A stretch of DNA of 64,000 bases. It comes from Fidelibacterota bacterium. GTDB taxonomy: Bacteria; Pseudomonadota; Alphaproteobacteria; Rhodospirillales; Rhodospirillaceae. Below the pieces are notes generated by a model. It was not told the origin of the DNA. It searched no databases and saw only the letters and a program-made list of their open reading frames with translations. The DNA is taken from contig CANJMF010000007.1 in NCBI GenBank assembly GCA_947475895.1, forward strand, positions 1 through 64,000. The letters are read 5' to 3'. Of this stretch, positions 47,019 to 55,202 are shown piece by piece. Position 1 is the first letter of the stretch, and every line of letters starts with the position of its first letter. The position numbers were made by a program, and so were the translations under genes.

Positions 47019-49121
47019 ATGCTTAAGCTATCCGGCCTACGCCATTGCCTGTTTCTGGCGATCGCGGGCCTTCTCCCATTCATGCCTACCGCTTCGGCCG
47101 ACGTTGAACGGATCGAGGTCTTGGAACGCACCACGGTGGCCGACGGCAAGGCCTTCGGCAATGTAGGCGCTTACGAACGTTTGCGCGGACGCCTGTACTA
47201 CGCCATCGACGCGAGTGCCGCGGAAAATCAGTCTCTCGTCGATATCAAACTTGCACCGCGCGATGCCCAAGGCCGCATTCGCTTCGCCGCCGACTTCATC
47301 GCCTTGCGCCCCATCGATGCGGCCCGCGGCAACGGCCGCATGCTTTACGATGTCAGCACGCGCGGTAAAATCACCCTCCTCCACGAGTTCAACAATTCAG
47401 CATCGTCATCGAACGCACCCACGACGGCAGCCGATATGGGTAACGGCTTCCTGATGGAGCAAGGCTATACGCTGCTCGCGACGGGCTGGAGCTGGGACGT
47501 GCCGCCGGGTGAAGATCGTTTGCGGGCCGATATTCCCGTCGCACTCGACGGCGGGAAGCCGATCTATGGACGCGTTGAAGGCGAAATCACCGTCGAACAA
47601 CCGACACCCACGGCCTCTCATGCCGGCTTTGATGCCCTCACGTATGAGCCGGCGCGCGCCGATGATCCCGAAGCCGTCCTAACGATGCGGGACGCAGCAC
47701 AAGGCCCGCGCACGGTTATTGCTCGCAACCGCTGGAGCTTCGGCCGCAAGGTCGGAGATAAAGTTGTCTACGATCCCAGCCTTATCACACTCGACACCGG
47801 CTTTAAGCCGGGCATCATTTACACGGTGACATACTTAGCACGCGGCCCGCGCATCGGCGGCCTAGGGCTCGCCGCCATTCGCGACGCGCTGTCGTTTTTC
47901 CGCCGTGAACGTTTGGATAAATTTGGCACACCCAATCCCCTAACAGATACTGGCGCCGAGTTACCCAAAACCGTGTTGGCCTTCGGCTACGGACAGGGAG
48001 CGCGCGTTTTGCAAGCGATGCTCACCTACGGCCTGGTGTCAGGCGCCGGCGGGCAGCCTGCGTTCGACGGCGCTTTCATAAAAGCTGGCGGAGCCGGCCG
48101 CGCGAACATCAATTATCGGTTCGCCCAGCCGTCGCGTCACTTTGGTCCCGATGTCGAACAAGACTTCGCGGGCGATGGCTTCCCGTTTGCGACGACGGCA
48201 CTCACCGACGGCGTAAGCAATGAAACACGCGGAACCTTAGATCGCCTGCCCGGCGCAACGACACCGAAATTATTTTACGTGAATACCGCGACGGAATATT
48301 GGACGCGCGCTGCGTCCCTCATGCATACCGCGCCGGACGGGTCCATTGATGCCGCGCCCGACAAGCGCGCACGCGTTTATATGATTGCGAGCGATCACCA
48401 GCGTGTATCTGGCGTGAATGAGCGTGGTATTCTTGCACACTGTTTTAATCCGCTCGACGACCGGTCGGTTTTGCGCTCGCTTCTGTTACACCTCGACGCG
48501 TGGATCACTTTGAAACAGGAACCACCGGCATCGGCGTACCCTTCTCTCGCCGATGGCACGCTTGGAAAACTCCCGCAGCACTTGGAGGCTTTCCCAAAAG
48601 TCGCCACCGTACGCATCCCCAGCCGTCTCTCCGATCCGCTGCGGCTCGACTTCGGTGGACGTTTCGCGAGTGAGGGGATTGCCGATGTGGTGCCGCCCAA
48701 GACGGGCCGCGCCTTCACATCGCTTGTGCCGCTTCCCGACGGCGACGGCCTCGACAAAGCCGGCATCCGGTTGCCCGACATTGCCGTGCCGCTTGGCACT
48801 TACACAGGCTGGAATCCTCAAAACGCCGCAACAGGTGCGCCGGAAAGATTGTCGCGCGCGGAAGGCAGCTTCATTCCGTTTGCGCGCAACGATAACGAGC
48901 GCATCACCGCCAACGATCCGCGTCCTTCTTTGCAAGAGCGCTATCCGACGCGCGAGGCTTATCGTCAGGCTTACGCGGCGGCAACGCTGGCGCTTGTGGA
49001 AAAGGGCCTCATTCAGGGTACCGAGGTCAACGGCATGGTCGATCGCGCCGCGGCCTTCTACGACCGCTTGATGGCGCGTGATCCCGCCGGCGAGAGCTGC
49101 GCCTATTTGGCGGCAAAATAG
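47019..49121 (+). CDS. Exported alpha/beta-hydrolase-domain protein
   Basis: A 700-residue protein with a signal peptide (MLKLSGLRHCLFLAIAGLLPFMPTASA). It belongs to a poorly characterised, large alpha/beta-hydrolase-domain family of proteobacteria. Blocks include VERIEVLERTTVADGKAFGNVGAYE at the mature N-terminus, GYTLLATGWSWDVPPG, and LAFGYGQGARVLQAML, a GYGQG elbow where a GXSXG nucleophile would be expected. The serine is replaced, so catalysis by the usual triad is doubtful. Substrates of the family are unknown. It lies 10 bp from a convergent amidohydrolase gene and has GCGAGG upstream. Confidence 0.7.
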   Translation: MLKLSGLRHCLFLAIAGLLPFMPTASADVERIEVLERTTVADGKAFGNVGAYERLRGRLYYAIDASAAENQSLVDIKLAPRDAQGRIRFAADFIALRPIDAARGNGRMLYDVSTRGKITLLHEFNNSASSSNAPTTAADMGNGFLMEQGYTLLATGWSWDVPPGEDRLRADIPVALDGGKPIYGRVEGEITVEQPTPTASHAGFDALTYEPARADDPEAVLTMRDAAQGPRTVIARNRWSFGRKVGDKVVYDPSLITLDTGFKPGIIYTVTYLARGPRIGGLGLAAIRDALSFFRRERLDKFGTPNPLTDTGAELPKTVLAFGYGQGARVLQAMLTYGLVSGAGGQPAFDGAFIKAGGAGRANINYRFAQPSRHFGPDVEQDFAGDGFPFATTALTDGVSNETRGTLDRLPGATTPKLFYVNTATEYWTRAASLMHTAPDGSIDAAPDKRARVYMIASDHQRVSGVNERGILAHCFNPLDDRSVLRSLLLHLDAWITLKQEPPASAYPSLADGTLGKLPQHLEAFPKVATVRIPSRLSDPLRLDFGGRFASEGIADVVPPKTGRAFTSLVPLPDGDGLDKAGIRLPDIAVPLGTYTGWNPQNAATGAPERLSRAEGSFIPFARNDNERITANDPRPSLQERYPTREAYRQAYAAATLALVEKGLIQGTEVNGMVDRAAAFYDRLMARDPAGESCAYLAAK

Positions 49122-49131
49122 CGGCTGATCG

Positions 49132-50469
49132 CTACAGCGTTTCCTGGAAGCGCACGACTTCGCCGATCTGCTTGCCGAGCAATTGGTCGTCGCGCATGAC
49201 GATGTTGCCGCGAATGATCGTCGCTTTGGGCCAGCCCGTCACTTCCATGCCGTCGAAGGCCGTCCAACCCGCGCGGCTGGCGATCCAATCGTTGGTGATG
49301 GTGCGTTTGGCTTTCAAATCCACCACCGTGAAATCGGCGTCGTAGCCGACGGCGATACGGCCCTTGCCGGCAATACCGAAAATGCGCGCCGCCCCGGCGC
49401 AGGTCAGATCGACGAAACGCTCTAAGGTCAGGCGTCCCGCCGCGACGTGATCGAGCATTAACGGCACCAACGTTTGCACGCCCGTTAATCCGGAGGGACT
49501 GCGCGGATAGGGCTTCGCTTTTTCCTCGAGCGTATGCGGTGCGTGATCCGAGCCAATGCAATCGACAATGCCCGCATTCACGGCCGCCCACAGCGCATCG
49601 CGGTGCCGCGCTTCGCGGATGGGCGGGTTCATTTGCGCAAGCGTACCCAGGCGCTCGTAACATTCGGGCGCCGCGAGCGTCAGATGTTGCGGAAGAACTT
49701 CTACCGTCGCGATGTCTTTATTCTGTCCGAGAATTTCCATTTCTTCGGCTGTCGTCACATGCAGCACGTGAACCCGGCGGTGATTAGCCCGCGCCAATGC
49801 AAGCAGGCGCTGAGTGGAGCGCACCGCCGTTTCCACGTCGCGCCATTGCGGATGCATGCTGACGTCGGCGCCGCCGGCCACCATCGCCGCGCGCTCCTGC
49901 AGGCGCATATCGTCTTCGCTGTGAACCGTGACGCGGCGCGAACCCGACTTTAAAACCCGCGCCACATTTTCATCGTCCGCCACCAACAGCGTGCCGGTCG
50001 ATGAACCCATGAACATCTTGATGCCGCAGCAGCCCGGCAACCGTTCCAATTCACCCAATTGATCGGCGTTCTCCGGCGATGCGCCGATATAAAACGCATA
50101 GTCGGTCCAAGACCGCCCGGTCGCCCGTTTGATTTTGTCAGCGAGCGCCGGTGCATTTGTCGTAGCGGGATCGGTGTTCGGCATTTCGAACAGTGTCGTC
50201 ACGCCGCCCAAAACCGCGCCGCGCGTTCCGGATTCGAGATCTTCTTTATGAACCGGGCCCGGCTCGCGGAAATGCACCTGCTCGTCGATCACGCCGGGCA
50301 AAACGGTCAAGTTGGCCGCGTCATAGCGCGCCGCAGCCACGGCCGATTTTAGATTACCCAGCGCCACGACCTTGCCGCCGCGCGCACCGACGTCGAGCAT
50401 AACCAGACCGCCGGCCGTGAACACGTTGCCGCCGTGAATCACGAGATCAAAGGCATTGTTTTGAGACAT
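49132..50469 (-). CDS. Dihydroorotase/allantoinase-like amidohydrolase
   Basis: A 445-residue cyclic amidohydrolase. Metal-site blocks are visible: VIDEQVHFREPG (60-71), TTLFEMPNTDPAT, the lysine in GIKMFMGSSTG, a histidine in VHVLHVTTAEE and the aspartate in GSDHAPHT. The first histidine of the usual HXH is Q64, a variant seen in one dihydroorotase subgroup, so one zinc ligand is missing. The protein probably ring-opens dihydroorotate or a similar compound, and allantoinase cannot be excluded. Its stop-to-start neighbour on the same strand is a glycosyltransferase, one base away, suggesting cotranscription without an obvious pathway link. Confidence 0.8.
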   Translation of the reverse strand: MSQNNAFDLVIHGGNVFTAGGLVMLDVGARGGKVVALGNLKSAVAAARYDAANLTVLPGVIDEQVHFREPGPVHKEDLESGTRGAVLGGVTTLFEMPNTDPATTNAPALADKIKRATGRSWTDYAFYIGASPENADQLGELERLPGCCGIKMFMGSSTGTLLVADDENVARVLKSGSRRVTVHSEDDMRLQERAAMVAGGADVSMHPQWRDVETAVRSTQRLLALARANHRRVHVLHVTTAEEMEILGQNKDIATVEVLPQHLTLAAPECYERLGTLAQMNPPIREARHRDALWAAVNAGIVDCIGSDHAPHTLEEKAKPYPRSPSGLTGVQTLVPLMLDHVAAGRLTLERFVDLTCAGAARIFGIAGKGRIAVGYDADFTVVDLKAKRTITNDWIASRAGWTAFDGMEVTGWPKATIIRGNIVMRDDQLLGKQIGEVVRFQETL

Positions 50470-51516
50470 CTAACTCACCATGGCCGGACGTGAAGCGAGC
50501 TGTTTGAACAATTCGGTATACTGAGGTGCGACCTTATCGGCTGCAAAGGTATCACGGTAAACAATGCGCCCGGCCTCGCCCAAACGCCGCGCAAGCGCTG
50601 TGTCTTGGTACACCCACTTAATGGCTTCAGCCATGCTAACGACTTCATCCACCGGCACAAGCAAACCGTTCTCTTGATGCTTGATCAACAGGCCCGGACC
50701 GAGGCTATCAGCCGCGATGACCGCCGCGCCGGCGGCCCAAGCTTCCGTGATCGTTTCGCCGACGTCATCCTGGCGGGCTGGGTATACAAACACGTCCGCC
50801 GCCGCGAGGAAGGGCGTCAGATCGTCGCGCCAACCTATGAAACGGACGCGTGGCTTTACACCGCGTTCGTGGGCCGCGGCTTCCAGCGCCGTGCGGCCTG
50901 CCCCGTCGCCGATAATCCACAAATAATAACCGGACAAGCGCGCCACAGCGTCCAGCAGCGTTTCGAGACCGGAATCGCGCGTAAGACGCAGTGCCGTGAC
51001 AATCAACTTTGCCATGGGCGGTGTGTAATAGGTTTTGCGGTTCGCGGGCGTGATCGGCGTTTCTTCGGAACGCGGAAGATGCGGGATGGTGTGTACTTTG
51101 TCCGTGGCCCATCCGGCCGCGAAGGCAAATCCGGCACGCGAGGTCGACGGTGTCAAAAGGTGCTCGCAGTTTACCAGCGACGTCACATCGCTCGCGGGTG
51201 GTAGCCGTCCGATGTGCGTGAAGTTGCCGGGCTGGACAAGTGCGGCCATGGCCGGTTCCCACGACACCACCACATCGGGGCCAAATCGCCGGATGACGGA
51301 ATTGATGCGCCGGCGATCGAGAAACACGAAGCGGCTGGGGTAGGACATTTCGATGGGCACGATGCCTACCGCCGACAGGCGCGCGGCGCGCGCGGCATCC
51401 TCAGCGAACATAACCCGCTGCTCGAAGCCTTCCTTATGCAGCAGGCCGGCCAAACGTTCCAACTGGCGTTCGACACCGCCGAAAGGCGCACCGGATATGA
51501 GGTGGAAAATCTTCAC
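50470..51516 (-). CDS. GT4-type glycosyltransferase
   Basis: A 348-residue GT-B glycosyltransferase. The N-terminus SGAPFGGVERQLERLAGLLH is the acceptor-side glycine-rich loop. The C-terminal donor domain has VRFIGWRDDLTPFLAAADVFVYPARQDDVGETITEAWAAG, the E-x7-E family 4 signature. It probably adds a sugar to lipopolysaccharide or capsule at the cytoplasmic face. It immediately precedes the amidohydrolase gene and faces a GT2 gene across a 120-bp divergent region. With the genes at 51637 and 52434 it forms a small envelope-sugar cluster. Confidence 0.85.
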   Translation of the reverse strand: MKIFHLISGAPFGGVERQLERLAGLLHKEGFEQRVMFAEDAARAARLSAVGIVPIEMSYPSRFVFLDRRRINSVIRRFGPDVVVSWEPAMAALVQPGNFTHIGRLPPASDVTSLVNCEHLLTPSTSRAGFAFAAGWATDKVHTIPHLPRSEETPITPANRKTYYTPPMAKLIVTALRLTRDSGLETLLDAVARLSGYYLWIIGDGAGRTALEAAAHERGVKPRVRFIGWRDDLTPFLAAADVFVYPARQDDVGETITEAWAAGAAVIAADSLGPGLLIKHQENGLLVPVDEVVSMAEAIKWVYQDTALARRLGEAGRIVYRDTFAADKVAPQYTELFKQLASRPAMVS

Positions 51517-51636
51517 GCATTGATCCTTGGTCGTAGCAACTGTGCATGGTGGGTACCCCCGCGGTCAACGGTGAGATAGCGGCAAAATCCCAGAGCATGC
51601 TAGAATCGCGCAACACGCCTCGCACGATTGTCCCTT

Positions 51637-52437
51637 ATGTCTCAGCGCCTGCCGATCTCCGCCTTTATCATCGCTAGAAATGAGGCCGATCGCATCCCGA
51701 AGGCGATCCTGTCGGTCCGCGATTGGGTCGATGAGGTCATCGTGGTTGATTCCGGGTCCACCGATGACACAGTGGCTATCGCGCAAAAGTTGGGGGCGCG
51801 GACTTCGTTTCATGCCTGGCAGGGCTATGGCCCGCAGAAAATTCATGCCCAGACGCTGTGCCGCAACGATTGGCTTCTCAATCTCGATGCGGACGAAGAA
51901 GCGACACCCTTGGTCGAGGCCGAGATCAGATCGCTATTCGCAAACGGCGAACCGCCTCACAAAGCCTACGCCATGAACATGACGTTCGTGTTGCCGTTCG
52001 AGGACAAGCCACGTCTCTTTGCGCGCAAGGTCGCGCAGGGACGTTTTTTCAATAAAACATTCGCGAGCTTTCGCGATTCCATCGTCCACGACAACGTCGT
52101 GCTCAACGACGGCAGCGCATTGCGGCTCTTAAAGCACGGCCTCAATCATTACAGCGAACGCGCCTATGCTCAGGACGTCGAAAAGATGAACTTTTACACG
52201 TCCATGCAGGCTGAGAACTTTTTTCGGGCGGACCGCAATCCGGGATTTCTTCTCATCGCGCTGACGCCGTTCTTTGCCTTTATCAAAGCGTACATATTTC
52301 GCGGTTACTTTTTGCAGGGGGCCGACGGCCTCATCCGTGCACGCGTGTATGCGTTTTGGCGCATGATGCGCCTGGCCAAGGCCCGCGAGAAGTTCAAGGA
52401 AGCGGCCATCGCACGCCGCACGCCGCCGCAGGGTTAG
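51637..52437 (+). CDS. GT2 glycosyltransferase, WaaE/KdtX-like
   Basis: 266 residues from the ATG at 51637. A TTG three codons earlier is also open. The fold begins SAFIIARNEADRIPKAILSV and has the nucleotide-binding VDSGSTDDT and the metal-binding NLDADEE. The C-terminal part (FNKTFASFRDSIVHDNVVLNDG, then LKHGLNHYSERAYAQDVEKMN) matches the lipopolysaccharide-core glucosyltransferase WaaE/KdtX group. A hydrophobic segment (LLIALTPFFAFIKAYIF) would attach it to the inner membrane. It likely adds a sugar to the inner core. It converges on and overlaps the next gene by 4 bp. Confidence 0.85.
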   Translation: MSQRLPISAFIIARNEADRIPKAILSVRDWVDEVIVVDSGSTDDTVAIAQKLGARTSFHAWQGYGPQKIHAQTLCRNDWLLNLDADEEATPLVEAEIRSLFANGEPPHKAYAMNMTFVLPFEDKPRLFARKVAQGRFFNKTFASFRDSIVHDNVVLNDGSALRLLKHGLNHYSERAYAQDVEKMNFYTSMQAENFFRADRNPGFLLIALTPFFAFIKAYIFRGYFLQGADGLIRARVYAFWRMMRLAKAREKFKEAAIARRTPPQG

Positions 52438-53579
52438 CGCGCGATCCCGGGAAGCTTCAGCACGATCGCTTCAAACTCTTCCGCGACAACATCCCACGTG
52501 CGCTCTCGCCCCACGTCGCTCGCGGCCTTGCTGAGGTTTTGATATACCGCGTCGTTGCGTAAAATCTCCAACGTCACATTCGCAAATGCCGCTTCGTCTG
52601 GAACGACGTAGCCGGTCTGACCATTGTCGATGCAAGCATTCACGCCGCCCAGGGCACGCGCGACCGCGGGCACCCCGAGACTTTGCGATTCCCGCAACGT
52701 CCAGCACGCATAGTCCAGCGGATTGCCGGGATATAGGTGCACGCGCGCTTCGCGATAATTGGTCGCCATACCTTCATCGCCGCGCGGTTCGGCGACCACC
52801 ACGTTTGCGCTGGCAGCCGCGATCACTTTTTCCAATATGGGCACAATGTCGTCGGGCACGCTTTCGCCCTTGATGCCCTTGTTCAGCACCGCTGAAATCA
52901 CCAAAAGCCGCGCATCGGGCAGCTGTGGCTGAATCTGCGTTGTCCACACATCGAGCAACCAGCCGAGTCCATGGAGCGGATGGGTCGTGACGATGGCATG
53001 CGCCGGCGGAAACGTCGGTGCGGCGGGCTCAGGCGGCACGACAGGTGTTTCCAGCTCGGGCGGCGGTCCATCCGTATGGGGATAAAAACTCTGCGGCACC
53101 GCAGGCTGGGTGCTTTCGGACAAAATAGGCGGCAAAAAAGCGGCGCTCGTTCCCGGCGTCAACAGCACGCTCGGCACCTTTCCGGTGTAAGCCCGTTGTT
53201 GCAGGGGATTGGTGAACATGAAGGTCGGTTGAAACGAATCCCACAACGGCGCATTGGCGGCTGCCGACAGATAGTCCGTGCTTCCCGTGACCCACAAAAC
53301 GCGCTGTTTGGCGCCGCGCACACTTCCGAGCAGCAACGGCTTGCGCACGGCAATCACGACGTCGGCTGTGCGCGGTATGCCCACGCCGCCAATCGGCACG
53401 TAATTCACGCCAAAGGCCATATGCGCATAGGTCGTGTTATTGACGACCGTCACATCGGCGCCGCGGTCCAGCAGGGCTGTCGCCAGCGACACCACGGCCT
53501 TTTCGGCGCCGCCGAGCGGGCGGCGGATGGGCGAATAGCCGTCATAACTGACGGAATCGTCGACAAACACATATTGCAT
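52434..53579 (-). CDS. GT4-like glycosyltransferase with a Pro-rich insert
   Basis: A 381-residue GT-B protein. The N-terminus has RPLGGAEKAVVSLATALLDRG and the donor half has PGNPLDYACWTLRESQSLGVPAVARALGG, both family-4-like. Between the halves lies an unusual Pro/Glu-rich stretch (about residues 165-200: PPPELETPVVPPEPAAPTF). It is probably a flexible loop or hinge extension, and I cannot tell whether it is conserved. It begins with MQYVFVDDSVSYDGYSP. The sugar and acceptor are unknown. It is transcribed opposite to and overlapping the WaaE-like gene. Confidence 0.75.
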   Translation of the reverse strand: MQYVFVDDSVSYDGYSPIRRPLGGAEKAVVSLATALLDRGADVTVVNNTTYAHMAFGVNYVPIGGVGIPRTADVVIAVRKPLLLGSVRGAKQRVLWVTGSTDYLSAAANAPLWDSFQPTFMFTNPLQQRAYTGKVPSVLLTPGTSAAFLPPILSESTQPAVPQSFYPHTDGPPPELETPVVPPEPAAPTFPPAHAIVTTHPLHGLGWLLDVWTTQIQPQLPDARLLVISAVLNKGIKGESVPDDIVPILEKVIAAASANVVVAEPRGDEGMATNYREARVHLYPGNPLDYACWTLRESQSLGVPAVARALGGVNACIDNGQTGYVVPDEAAFANVTLEILRNDAVYQNLSKAASDVGRERTWDVVAEEFEAIVLKLPGIAR

Positions 53580-53700
53580 GGCGCTGTTATAGCGGTCGCG
53601 TTCCAGCGTTAAAAGCGTCTAACGACACGCCTGTGTAACGACGCACCCTTGCCGTGCGGGCGCTGAGTGCTACATATCGAGCAAGCTTCTGGAGCCGTTT

Positions 53701-54591
53701 ATGCCGTTCTTCACCCCCCTGTCTCATCGCGCCCTGATTTCGGTGCAGGGAGAAGATCATCTGAGTTTCCTGCAGGGCATGATTTCCAACGATGTGCGCC
53801 ACCTGGAGAGCGGCCAAGCCATGTGGGCCGCGTTCTTGACGCCTCAGGGAAAATTCCTGCACGAATTTTTCGCGGTGCCTCACGATCAGAGCGTCTTGCT
53901 GGAATGCGAACGCGAGCGCCGCGCCGACTTGATCACGCGCCTGTCGCGGTATCGCTTGCGCGCCAAGGTAACACTTGCGCCCGATGACACCCTCGTCGTG
54001 GGCGTGGCATGGGGCGAAGGTGCGAGCGCTGCCTTAAAGACCGCCGAAGATCTCGGCGCCGTCACGCGCCTGGGCGCTGGCGTACTGTATACCGATCCGC
54101 GCCTTCTCGGCGCAGGTGTTCGGTGGGCGCTGCCGGCCGATCATGTGGGCGCGCCTTTGGAAAAAAGCGGCCTCACCGCCGCATCGCTCGCGAACTATGA
54201 CACCCATCGCATGACTCTGGGACTTCCCGACGGTAGTCGCGATCTTGAAATTGAAAAAGCATTGCTACTGGAAAACGGCTTTGCCGAACTTCACGGCGTG
54301 GATTTCAACAAAGGCTGTTACATCGGGCAGGAATTGACCGCGCGCACGCATTACCGCGCGCTGATCAAAAAACGGCTCATGCCTGTCACGATCGACGGTG
54401 ATGCCCCCGCCTTCGGTACGTCTTTGACCGCGAACGGCGTCGACGCTGGTGAACTTCGCAGCGTTTCAGGCAATCGCGGGTTAGCGCTTGTAAAGCTTGA
54501 GGCCTGGCGCACGGCAAGCGGTGGCGTGCTGGAGGCAGGAAGCGCTAAGATCACGCCTCACCTGCCTGCATGGATGGAACTTCCAGCATGA
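53701..54591 (+). CDS. ygfZ: Folate-binding iron-sulfur repair protein YgfZ
   Basis: A 296-residue member of the YgfZ/GcvT-like family, which binds tetrahydrofolate and supports iron-sulfur enzyme maintenance. The diagnostic motif KGCYIGQE is present with the key cysteine C206. FLQGMISNDVRHL near the N-terminus is also typical. Length is slightly below the E. coli protein. The stop overlaps the start of the next gene (ATGA), showing translational coupling to an exported protein of unknown function. The 121 bp upstream separate it from the divergent glycosyltransferase. Confidence 0.92.
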   Translation: MPFFTPLSHRALISVQGEDHLSFLQGMISNDVRHLESGQAMWAAFLTPQGKFLHEFFAVPHDQSVLLECERERRADLITRLSRYRLRAKVTLAPDDTLVVGVAWGEGASAALKTAEDLGAVTRLGAGVLYTDPRLLGAGVRWALPADHVGAPLEKSGLTAASLANYDTHRMTLGLPDGSRDLEIEKALLLENGFAELHGVDFNKGCYIGQELTARTHYRALIKKRLMPVTIDGDAPAFGTSLTANGVDAGELRSVSGNRGLALVKLEAWRTASGGVLEAGSAKITPHLPAWMELPA

Positions 54592-55202
54592 AACTCAAAG
54601 TCGCCGTTTTGGCGCTGGCACTCTGTGGTATCGCGCCGCACGGCCATACCGAAGAGGCCCCGCCGTTTATCGGCGATCTTGATCCCGAGGATGAATGCGA
54701 CGGCCCGGTAGCGTCGCCGGTCTGCGCTTATAAAACCTGGTTCTACTGCCGCCTCGCCGACGACGACCAGATGTGCGCCTACGTTATGGGCCAAGGGCGC
54801 AAGCAGGAATGGAAAGACGAACCCTGGTCGATGCCGCTATCCGAGCTGATGCAAGGCACCATCGATGTCACCGGGTATGCTTTCGTCGGCACACATAAGG
54901 TGACGGCAGAGCGCGTCGGGGCCAATCCCAGCAAAGAAGCGCGGCGTCTCATCGGTTCCACCGAGGTCATGGACACTTACGGCGATCCGCAAGATCCGGG
55001 CACGGCCTATGTCGGTAGCGAGTTCTACGCCGAAACGAAACCCGGCCAGTGGCGCATCGTCGGCTGGACCCTGACGACCGAAGGCGCCGACGCCGACCCG
55101 CCTTGCTCGCTGCCTGAGGAAAAGAACGATCCTCTGTGCAAGATTTACGTCGGCGAGATTCCGTCCTGGGCCGATCTCATGCGCGACGGGAAGTTGAAGT
55201 AG
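54588..55202 (+). CDS. Exported protein of unknown function
   Basis: 204 residues from the ATG at 54588, preferred over 54570 because it overlaps the ygfZ stop as ATGA. It has a signal peptide (MKLKVAVLALALCGIAPHGHT) and an acidic mature part with six or more cysteines (DECDGPVASPVCAYKTWFYC, DDQMCAY, DPPCSL, DPLCKIY), likely to form disulfides in the periplasm. A central region (GTIDVTGYAFVGTHKVTAERV) looks beta-rich. I do not recognise the family. It converges on the pyruvate phosphate dikinase gene with no gap between the stop codons. Confidence 0.65.
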   Translation: MKLKVAVLALALCGIAPHGHTEEAPPFIGDLDPEDECDGPVASPVCAYKTWFYCRLADDDQMCAYVMGQGRKQEWKDEPWSMPLSELMQGTIDVTGYAFVGTHKVTAERVGANPSKEARRLIGSTEVMDTYGDPQDPGTAYVGSEFYAETKPGQWRIVGWTLTTEGADADPPCSLPEEKNDPLCKIYVGEIPSWADLMRDGKLK

